The notes beneath the pieces were generated by a model, which was not told the origin of the DNA, did not search any database, and worked only from the letters and a program-made list of their open reading frames with translations. From Oribacterium sp. (GTDB lineage: Bacteria > Bacillota > Clostridia > Lachnospirales > Lachnospiraceae), in NCBI GenBank assembly GCA_004554245.1, contig SFND01000005.1, forward strand, positions 1 through 64,000: DNA of 64,000 nucleotides. The letters run 5' to 3'. Every line of letters starts with the position of its first letter. The first letter of the stretch is position 1. This document shows positions 58,221-64,000 of the stretch, one piece after another. The position numbers and the translations under genes are program-made.

Positions 58221-59513
58221 ATGAAACGAAATGCGATACAGGCATTAATTAAATGGAAAAACAGCGAAGATCGGAAGCCGATGGTGCTGAAGGGTGCCCG
58301 ACAGGTCGGAAAAACATGGCTGATGAAATCATTTGGGCGCGATTATTATGATAATTTCGTTTATTTCAACTTTGATGAGGAAGATGAGCTGAAATCCATT
58401 TTTGAAGCAAATAAAAATCCGCAGCGGATAATCGAACTTCTCTCCATGATTGTGGGCGAAAAAATACTGCCGGGAAAAACGCTGATTATCTTCGATGAGA
58501 TTCAGGAATGCCCGGAGGCGCTCAACACGTTGAAATACTTCAAAGAGAAAGCAAATGAATACCATGTGATTGCCGCCGGAAGTCTGCTCGGTACACTTCT
58601 GGCACAGCCGAAATCGTACCCTGTTGGAATGGTAAATCTGCTGGACATCTATCCCATGACTTTTGATGAATTTCTGGAGGCAAGCGACGAACGCCTATAT
58701 GCTTATTATTGCAGCATCCAGAAGGGGCAGGTGATTGAAGATGTTTTCCACAACCGACTGCTGGAGGCGTATAACTATTACCTGATTATCGGCGGAATGC
58801 CAGAGTGCGTTTCTTCGTGGATCACACATAAAGATCCGGCAAAGATCACGCAGATTCAGCGCGAACTGATAGAGGTTTATGAGAACGACTTCTCCAAGCA
58901 CAACGGAAAAGTCAACAGCGGCCGGATTTTGATGGTGTTCCGAAGCATTGTCTCGCAGCTTGCAAAGTCAAACGAGAAGTTCATGTACGGTGCGGTCCGG
59001 GAGGGGAGCCGTGCACGTGACTTTGAAGAAGCGATTGAGTGGCTGGTTTCTGCCGGGATGTTAAACCGTATCTACAATGTTTCCAAGGCAGAACATCCAC
59101 TTGCTGCTTTTGATAAGCTGGACCAGTTCAAGCTGTTTATGTTTGATACCGGTTTGCTCAAGCATATGGCCGGTATTGACAACAGCGCTATTCTGTTGAA
59201 AACGGATTTTCAGTTCAAAGGGCCATTGACAGAAAATTACATTCTGCAACAGCTCCGTGGACAATTTGAGGTGGATCCTCGTTACTACTCGGACAAAAAC
59301 AGTGAAATTGATTTTCTTATCCAGCATGGCACAGAGGTCATTCCGGTAGAGGCTAAGGGCGGCGAGGACAGATCTGCGCCGTCGTTCAAAAAGTACATTG
59401 CGGACCATCATCCTGAACACGCGCTTCGGTATTCCAGACGCGGCTATCGAAAAGACGGTGCAATTACAAATTTACCGCTGTATCTGGCACGGAAAACGAA
59501 AGAACTGCTTTGA
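58221..59513 (+). CDS. AAA ATPase with DUF4143 (accessory ATP-binding protein)
   Basis: A 430-aa protein. The N-terminal AAA_14 domain has Walker A GARQVGKTWL (Lys31) and Walker B TLIIFDEIQECPEAL near 90-104. The C-terminal DUF4143 region has DTGLLKHMAGI, PLTENYILQQL and SEIDFLIQHGTEVIPVEAKG, a PD-(D/E)XK-like pattern. Family members are abundant, often strain-specific and of unknown role. The ATG at 58221 is preceded by AGGAAGG; a GTG three codons earlier is an alternative. The DNA is AT-richer than its neighbours and the five phased repeats lie directly upstream, so gene and repeats may travel together. Confidence 0.88.
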   Translation: MKRNAIQALIKWKNSEDRKPMVLKGARQVGKTWLMKSFGRDYYDNFVYFNFDEEDELKSIFEANKNPQRIIELLSMIVGEKILPGKTLIIFDEIQECPEALNTLKYFKEKANEYHVIAAGSLLGTLLAQPKSYPVGMVNLLDIYPMTFDEFLEASDERLYAYYCSIQKGQVIEDVFHNRLLEAYNYYLIIGGMPECVSSWITHKDPAKITQIQRELIEVYENDFSKHNGKVNSGRILMVFRSIVSQLAKSNEKFMYGAVREGSRARDFEEAIEWLVSAGMLNRIYNVSKAEHPLAAFDKLDQFKLFMFDTGLLKHMAGIDNSAILLKTDFQFKGPLTENYILQQLRGQFEVDPRYYSDKNSEIDFLIQHGTEVIPVEAKGGEDRSAPSFKKYIADHHPEHALRYSRRGYRKDGAITNLPLYLARKTKELL

Positions 59514-59552
59514 GTGAGTTGTGGCGAATGAGGAGTAGCCTCAAACTTCCTG

Positions 59553-59614
59553 GGAGAGCCGGGATGGCATCTTCACCCCCGGCTAAACTGTTACGCTCTC
59601 TGAACTGGCTCTCC
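59553..59614. repeat. Inverted repeat downstream of the ATPase gene
   Basis: GGAGAGCC (59553-59560) and GGCTCTCC (59607-59614) are perfect complements, with an inner GCCGGG/CCCGGC. The style recalls the 217-bp family stems but no family words are present. It could end the ATPase transcript, though a T-tract is lacking. Confidence 0.4.
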
Positions 59615-59636
59615 GGGCCGCTTCCTGCATATCCCC

Positions 59637-59666
59637 TTGTATAACGGCGCCCCGATATGCTATAAT
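59637..59666 (+). promoter_or_regulatory. Promoter of glnS
   Basis: TTGTAT at 59637-59642, an 18-nt spacer and TATAAT at 59661-59666, 32 bp before the start codon. No T-box is present. Confidence 0.65.
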
Positions 59667-59697
59667 TTTGGGTACTTCATTTTTAGGAGGCTATACT

Positions 59698-61404
59698 ATG
59701 TCTATGGAAACAAGAAACGAGAACGGCGTGCTGGAGGAGAAGGCTCCAGAGTCGAAGCATTTCATCGAGCGTGAGATCGAGAAGGATCTTGCCGAGGGCG
59801 TTTATGACCACGTACATACACGATTCCCACCGGAGCCGAACGGTTATCTGCATATCGGCCATGCGAAGTCGATCATTCTGAATTCCGGAATGGCGCAGGA
59901 GTACCATGGACAGTTTAACCTCCGCTTCGATGACACGAACCCGATGAAGGAGAAGACCGAATTCGTCGAGGCCATCGAGCGTGACGTAAAGTGGCTCGGT
60001 GCCGACTTCGAGGACCGCATTTTCTTCGCGTCCGATTACTTCGATATCATGTATGAGAAGGCCCTCCTTCTGATTAAGAAGGGACTCGCCTTCGTCGATG
60101 ATCTCACCGCAGAGCAGATCACCGAGTACCGTGGCGACTTCACGAACCCTGGAAAGGAGTCCCCGAACCGTAACCGTCCGATCGAAGAGAACCTTCAGCT
60201 CTTCCAGGACATGAAGGACGGCAAGTACGCAGACGGTACCCTGACCCTTCGTGCGAAGATCGACATGGCATCCCCGAACCTGAACATGCGTGACCCGATC
60301 ATCTACCGTGTAGCCCACATGCATCACCACAACACCGGTGACAAGTGGTGCATCTACCCGATGTACGATTTCGCACACCCGATCGAGGACGCCGTAGAGG
60401 GCATCACGCACTCCCTCTGCACACTGGAGTTCGAAGATCATCGCCCGCTCTATGACTGGGTTGTTAAGAATTGTGATTTCCCGCACCCGCCTCGCCAGAT
60501 CGAGTTCGCGAAGCTGTATCTGACCAATGTTGTCACCGGTAAGCGTTACATCAAGAAGCTGGTAGAGGATGGCGTCGTAGATGGATGGGACGATCCACGT
60601 CTCGTCACCATCGCGGCTCTTCGTCGTCGTGGCTACACACCGGAGTCCCTCCGTCAGTTCGTCACCCTGAGCGGTATCTCGAAGGCGAACTCCAGCTGTG
60701 ACATCAGTCTCCTCGAGTACTGTATCCGCGAGGACCTGAAGCTGAAGGATAAGCGTATGATGGCCGTCATTGACCCGATCAAGCTGGTGATCGACAACTA
60801 TCCGGAGGGCCAGACCGAGATGCTCGAGGTGCCGAATAACCTCGAGAATGAGGAACTCGGCAGCCGTCAGGTTCCGTTCTCCCGCGAGCTTTACATCGAG
60901 CGCGACGACTTCATGATCGATCCGCCGAAGAAGTATAAGCGGCTCTATGTCGACAACGAGGTCCGCCTCATGTCCGCATATTTCGTAAAGGCGACCTCCT
61001 ACGAGACCGACGCCGATGGAAAGGTGACCGTCGTTCACTGCACCTATGATCCGGAAACCAAGTCGGGCTCTGGCTTCACGGGACGTAAGGTGAAGGGCAC
61101 GATCCACTGGGTCAATGCTCCGACCGCAGGTCAGGTGACCGTCCGTCTGTATGAGCAGCTGATCGACGAAGAGAAGGGCAAGCTGAACGACGACGGCACC
61201 CTGAACTTCAACCCGAACTCCCTCACTGTCGTAGAGAACTGCATGGTCGAGCCGGAGCTCATGGACGTGAAGGCATACGACAGCTTCCAGTTCGTACGAA
61301 ACGGCTTCTTCTGCGTCGACAGTAAGGACTCCACCGAAGGCCACCCGGTCTACAACCGCATCGTCGGCCTGAAGTCCAGCTTCAAGCTCCCGACCCAGGC
61401 CTGA
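59698..61404 (+). CDS. glnS: Glutaminyl-tRNA synthetase
   Basis: A 568-aa class I enzyme charging tRNA-Gln. The HIGH motif is in [16 protein letters not shown] (52-55), with FDDTNP next. [20 protein letters not shown] is diagnostic for GlnRS. The lysine loop reads VVTGKRY rather than the textbook MSKR. I believe this is common in the clostridial branch; the Lys is kept. The C-terminal beta-barrel domain ([11 protein letters not shown] to the end) is complete. AGGAGG at 59685-59690 sets the start. The element at 61409 follows directly. Confidence 0.95.
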   Translation: MSMETRNENGVLEEKAPESKHFIEREIEKDLAEGVYDHVHTRFPPEPNGYLHIGHAKSIILNSGMAQEYHGQFNLRFDDTNPMKEKTEFVEAIERDVKWLGADFEDRIFFASDYFDIMYEKALLLIKKGLAFVDDLTAEQITEYRGDFTNPGKESPNRNRPIEENLQLFQDMKDGKYADGTLTLRAKIDMASPNLNMRDPIIYRVAHMHHHNTGDKWCIYPMYDFAHPIEDAVEGITHSLCTLEFEDHRPLYDWVVKNCDFPHPPRQIEFAKLYLTNVVTGKRYIKKLVEDGVVDGWDDPRLVTIAALRRRGYTPESLRQFVTLSGISKANSSCDISLLEYCIREDLKLKDKRMMAVIDPIKLVIDNYPEGQTEMLEVPNNLENEELGSRQVPFSRELYIERDDFMIDPPKKYKRLYVDNEVRLMSAYFVKATSYETDADGKVTVVHCTYDPETKSGSGFTGRKVKGTIHWVNAPTAGQVTVRLYEQLIDEEKGKLNDDGTLNFNPNSLTVVENCMVEPELMDVKAYDSFQFVRNGFFCVDSKDSTEGHPVYNRIVGLKSSFKLPTQA

Positions 61405-61408
61405 GTTT

Positions 61409-61476
61409 ATGGGGTCTGACCCCATAAACTATGACTTTAGAATTTGTTTATAAAAATTTAATGGGGTCAGACCCCC
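61409..61476. repeat. GGGGTC-palindrome element, copy 5 (reverse orientation)
   Basis: End palindromes at 61409-61425 and from 61461 flank the AT-rich core, which here reads as the complement of the other copies. CTTACGAAATTC follows on the right side. It starts 5 bp after the glnS stop and may act in transcript ending or processing. Confidence 0.75.
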
Positions 61477-61537
61477 TTACGAAATTCGAACATTTGTAAC
61501 CACGATGCGGGTATGTATATATCGGCGAAATCGTGGT

Positions 61538-61626
61538 ATGATAGCAGTATCGAATTTGTAGATTCTAAGCGATACAAATGAAAAATGGACTGGTGGTGCC
61601 TGACAGCAGTATCGATTTGTAGATTC
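61538..61626 (+). repeat. Promoter-proximal direct duplication
   Basis: AGCAGTATCGAATTTGTAGA with TTC (61543-61565) recurs, one base shorter, at 61605-61626. An extended -10 (TGG-TATGAT) abuts the first copy, and the dyad ACCACGAT/ATCGTGGT (61499-61537) covers the region upstream. The promoter-leader of the next gene thus carries a 62-bp partial duplication. Confidence 0.5.
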
Positions 61627-61688
61627 AGATACGGAAGACACCGAAATGAAGAAACGGGCTGAAAGCGGCCCGGATGGAGGATATCGTT

Positions 61689-62378
61689 ATGGGCAAGAAA
61701 AAAGGTTTAGGTGGTCTCGTCGGATTCGCTGCACTGGTCGGCGGTGTTGCCGCCGCTGTATCCTATCTCTACAAGTATGAGAAGTTTTCCGAGGAGGTCG
61801 ATCAGGACTTCACGGATGTGCTCGAGTCCGCTTCAGAGGTGAAGGACTCCGCGAAGAGATCCTACACGACCCTGAAGAACAGCCAGACGAAGGAAGATTT
61901 CAAGACCGCAGCGAAGGACATCGGTGTAGCCGCAAAGAACCTCGCCGTCGATGCGAAGAACCTTGCGGTCGACGCAAGCAAGGACGCATACAAGACCGTA
62001 AAGGAAGCCCTCGATGAGAAGCTCAGAAGCTGCGACGAGGATGATGATGTCGTCGATGAGAACGTCGAGCACATCTCGTATCCATATGTAGATGACGAGG
62101 ACGCAAAGTCAGATGCCGAAGAGGTGAAGGCGGAGTCTGCGGAAAAGGCGGAGGATATCGACATCGAGCCAGAGGATGACGGCGACGTCGAGGTAGAGTT
62201 CTTCACGACGGATGCGGATGACGCAGACGCGAAGACAGAAGCGACCGGGAAGGACGCCGAGCCGAAGGCAGAGGAGCCTGCAAAGGACGCGGCTACAAAG
62301 GCCGCTGTAGATGCCGCAACCGAAGTGAAGCAGGAAGCGGAGGAAGCAGAAGCCACTGCAACCATCACAGAAGAGTAA
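61689..62378 (+). CDS. YtxH-like membrane-anchored acidic protein
   Basis: A 229-aa protein starting MGKKKGLGGLVGFAALVGGV with one membrane helix (about 10-30). A helical region with repeated KNLAVDAKNLAVDAS words (apolipophorin/YtxH-like amphipathic repeats) follows. The long tail is rich in Asp, Glu, Ala and Lys. GGAGG at 61676-61680 sets the start. Stress-related surface or envelope roles have been proposed for YtxH proteins; nothing here narrows it. A hairpin terminator separates it from the convergent asnB. Confidence 0.65.
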   Translation: MGKKKGLGGLVGFAALVGGVAAAVSYLYKYEKFSEEVDQDFTDVLESASEVKDSAKRSYTTLKNSQTKEDFKTAAKDIGVAAKNLAVDAKNLAVDASKDAYKTVKEALDEKLRSCDEDDDVVDENVEHISYPYVDDEDAKSDAEEVKAESAEKAEDIDIEPEDDGDVEVEFFTTDADDADAKTEATGKDAEPKAEEPAKDAATKAAVDAATEVKQEAEEAEATATITEE

Positions 62379-62429
62379 TAGAAAACGGAAAAGACAGGGC
62401 CCTCCGGGGCTTTGTCAGATCACCAGACA

Positions 62430-62466
62430 GCAAACGACCTGCCCCGCGAGGGACAGGTCGTTTGCC
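62430..62466. terminator. Terminator between the YtxH-like gene and asnB
   Basis: GCAAACGACCTG (62430-62441) pairs perfectly with CAGGTCGTTTGC (62454-62465), with CCC/GGG extending it inside. It is symmetrical and could serve both genes. A weaker GCCCTCCGGGGC hairpin with TTTG lies just upstream at about 62399. Confidence 0.75.
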
Positions 62467-62509
62467 TTAGGGAGTATAGGTTAATACGGCTATGCCGTTA
62501 ACCATCGGA

Positions 62510-64000
62510 TTATTTTCCGGAGTCGCCGTAGTTTGAGAGGACGCGGGCGGATGGGTCGTTGACGGCGCATCCAGGCCAGGTCTTGTTCGGCATCCAGAAA
62601 TCGGTGACCATCTGGGACTGTCCCGGATAGTACTCTTCGAAGATTTCGCGGTAGAGGAGAGACTCCTTCGTGAACGGCCTCGCGTGCGTGTATTTCTGAC
62701 GCTTCTCCTCGAATTCCGCGTCGGTATACTGCTTCTCGGCGAACTCCGCGAGGTCATCCTTCATGGAGTGACCGACGGCGTCGGAGAAGGCGGCCTTCTC
62801 ACGCATGAGGATGTCCTCCGGCAGGAGATGATCGGCCTCGAACGCGTGGCGAAGGAGATACTTGCCCTTATGGTAGTGGTTCAGCTTCTTCTCCGGATCG
62901 ATGTGCATCACGTAGTCGACGAAGTCAATGTCTCCGAACGGTACGCGTGCCTCGAGAGAGTTTACGCTGATGCAGCGGTCGGCACGAAGCACATCGTACA
63001 TGTGCAGCTCGCGGATACGCTTCTCGGCTTCCTTCTGAAATTCCTCGGCGCTCGGTGCGAAATCGGTGTACTTGTAGCCGAAAAGCTCGTCGGAGATCTC
63101 ACCGGTCAGGAGTACACGGACATCAGACTGCTCGTGAATCGCCTTGCAGCAGAGATACATGCCGATGGACGCACGGATGGTGGTGATATCGTAGGTTCCG
63201 AGGGTGGCGATGACTTCCCGAAGGGCGGCCAGAACATCCTCACGGGACATGATGACCTCGTGATGGTTTGCGCCGATGTAGTCCGCGACCTCACGTGCAT
63301 ACTTGAGGTCGATCGCATCGACATCCATACCGATGGCGTAGGTCTCGATCGGCTTCTTCAGAAGCTTCTGAGAGATCGCACAGACGAGGGAGGAGTCGAG
63401 ACCACCGGAAAGCAGGAAGCCGACCGGTGCATCCGCGTCGAGACGCTTCTTCACACCCTCGACGAGAAGATCGTGGATGTTGTGGGCGACCTCCTCGAGA
63501 TCGTCGTGCGTGTTGTATTTGTGCACCACGGACAGATCGTGATAGCAGACGAACTGGCCATCCTTATAGTAGTGTCCTGGTGGAAATGGCTTGATTTCAT
63601 GGCAGAGACCCACGAGGTTCTTCGGCTCGGAGGCGAATGCCAGCGTGCCGTCGTCGGTGGTGCCATAGTAGAGGGGACGAATACCGATCGGATCCCGCGC
63701 CGCGATGTAGTCATTGGCCTCAGCATCGTAGATGATGAGCGCGAACTCCGCGTCGAGCATACGAAACATCTCGGTGCCGAGCTCACGCCAGAGCGGAAGC
63801 AGGATCTCGCAGTCAGAATCGGACTGGAAGGTATAGCCCTCCTTCGCGAGCTTCTCACGCAGCGGGCGGAAGCCGTAGATCTCGCCGTTGCAGACCACGT
63901 AGGAGCCATCCAGCTCGAACGGCTGCATGCCGGCGTCGGTCAGGCCCATGATGGCGAGACGATTGAAGCCGAGGTAGCCGTTACCGGTGTCGACGATACG
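62510..64000 (-). CDS. asnB: Asparagine synthase (glutamine-hydrolysing), 5' end outside the window
   Basis: The minus-strand frame runs off the right edge, so the catalytic Cys at the N-terminus is not seen. Present are the rest of the glutaminase domain (RIVDTGNGYLGFNRLAIMGL, then SYVVCNGEIYGFRPLREKL and SDSDCEILLPLW) and the synthetase domain with the PP-loop FLLSGGLDSSLVCAISQKLL and TGEISDELFGYKYTDFAPSA. It makes asparagine from aspartate, glutamine and ATP. The C-terminus is the normal one (FWMPNKTWPGCAVNDPSARV). About 497 codons are in the window. Confidence 0.93.
   Translation of the reverse strand, partial: RIVDTGNGYLGFNRLAIMGLTDAGMQPFELDGSYVVCNGEIYGFRPLREKLAKEGYTFQSDSDCEILLPLWRELGTEMFRMLDAEFALIIYDAEANDYIAARDPIGIRPLYYGTTDDGTLAFASEPKNLVGLCHEIKPFPPGHYYKDGQFVCYHDLSVVHKYNTHDDLEEVAHNIHDLLVEGVKKRLDADAPVGFLLSGGLDSSLVCAISQKLLKKPIETYAIGMDVDAIDLKYAREVADYIGANHHEVIMSREDVLAALREVIATLGTYDITTIRASIGMYLCCKAIHEQSDVRVLLTGEISDELFGYKYTDFAPSAEEFQKEAEKRIRELHMYDVLRADRCISVNSLEARVPFGDIDFVDYVMHIDPEKKLNHYHKGKYLLRHAFEADHLLPEDILMREKAAFSDAVGHSMKDDLAEFAEKQYTDAEFEEKRQKYTHARPFTKESLLYREIFEEYYPGQSQMVTDFWMPNKTWPGCAVNDPSARVLSNYGDSGK

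Noticed and set aside
60481-60580. Loss of the KMSKS-like motif in GlnRS as a sign of inactivation
   Set aside because: The essential Lys is kept in VVTGKRY, the rest of the enzyme is intact, and I believe related clostridial enzymes share this form.

Overview
The window looks like chromosome of a Gram-positive anaerobe of the Clostridia, most likely a high-GC relative of the Lachnospiraceae. The basis is protein style (DUF1836, DUF815, DUF3791/DUF3990, MetH split into two proteins, flavoredoxin-rubredoxin fusion), Shine-Dalgarno starts of the AGGAGG type, a T-box and a THF riboswitch, and LacI/AraC sugar regulation. Core genes are GC-rich. Several accessory islands are visibly AT-richer (about 190-1200, 14360-14860, 40560-41740, 46380-48640, 54270-54700, 58000-59510). 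No rRNA or tRNA gene, CRISPR array or complete insertion sequence was found.

Layout. 1-5150 is an accessory strip: a DUF3791-DUF3990-DUF3791 cassette (toxin-antitoxin-like), a DinJ/YafQ toxin-antitoxin pair, an AAA-ATPase/PD-(D/E)XK protein and a small HTH protein, interspersed with one intact and two broken copies of the same 135-aa gene. 5157-7256 has a flavoredoxin-rubredoxin protein and a MATE exporter. 7449-14137 is branched-chain amino acid synthesis: a T-box leader, ilvA, a DUF815 ATPase, ilvBN and ilvC. 14140-15130 is repeat-rich and gene-free. 15131-25043 is carbon storage and alpha-glucan use: an AraC regulator, glycogen phosphorylase, an ABC sugar importer without its ATPase, malQ and a LacI regulator, with a perfect LacI-type operator ahead of the importer. 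25251-29354 has SPFH, DUF1836, DegV, LytTR-PAS and a broken esterase. 29578-35469 is a cobalamin operon (cbiB, cobD, cbiP, cobO, cbiC). 35776-40426 holds a protease-less Lon-like ATPase and four poorly known genes separated by palindromic elements. 40699-41739 is a headless HipA. 41840-46359 is B12-dependent methionine synthase, its separate reactivation-domain protein and metF. An RloA/RloB (AbiL-like) defence pair lies between metF and the folate genes folC and folT; folT has a THF riboswitch. The rest carries a membrane protein, a DUF3810 peptidase, a secreted M14 carboxypeptidase, an MFS transporter, a DUF4143 ATPase preceded by five phased repeats, glnS, a YtxH-like protein and the 3' part of asnB.

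The genes fit together metabolically: cobalamin made by the cbi/cob operon and folate from FolT/FolC feed MetH and MetF in the methionine/one-carbon cycle, and GlgP, MalQ and the importer handle alpha-glucans.

The most unusual content is non-coding. (1) A 217-bp family of near-continuous long hairpins is present in three full copies of identical length, with compensatory base changes in several stems and smaller relics. (2) A roughly 70-bp element with GGGGTC-palindrome ends occurs at seven loci and sits just upstream of the ribosome-binding sites of three consecutive genes. (3) Two roughly 400-bp AT-rich arrays are built of TATCCAATA-type words. (4) A triple-hairpin repeat occurs in two copies. 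(5) Five CAGAAAAATGTG repeats are spaced 32-33 bp apart in front of an ATPase gene. (6) Ala/Ser/Gly/Thr/Asp-rich inserts recur in frame inside conserved enzymes, and two of them share DNA sequence.
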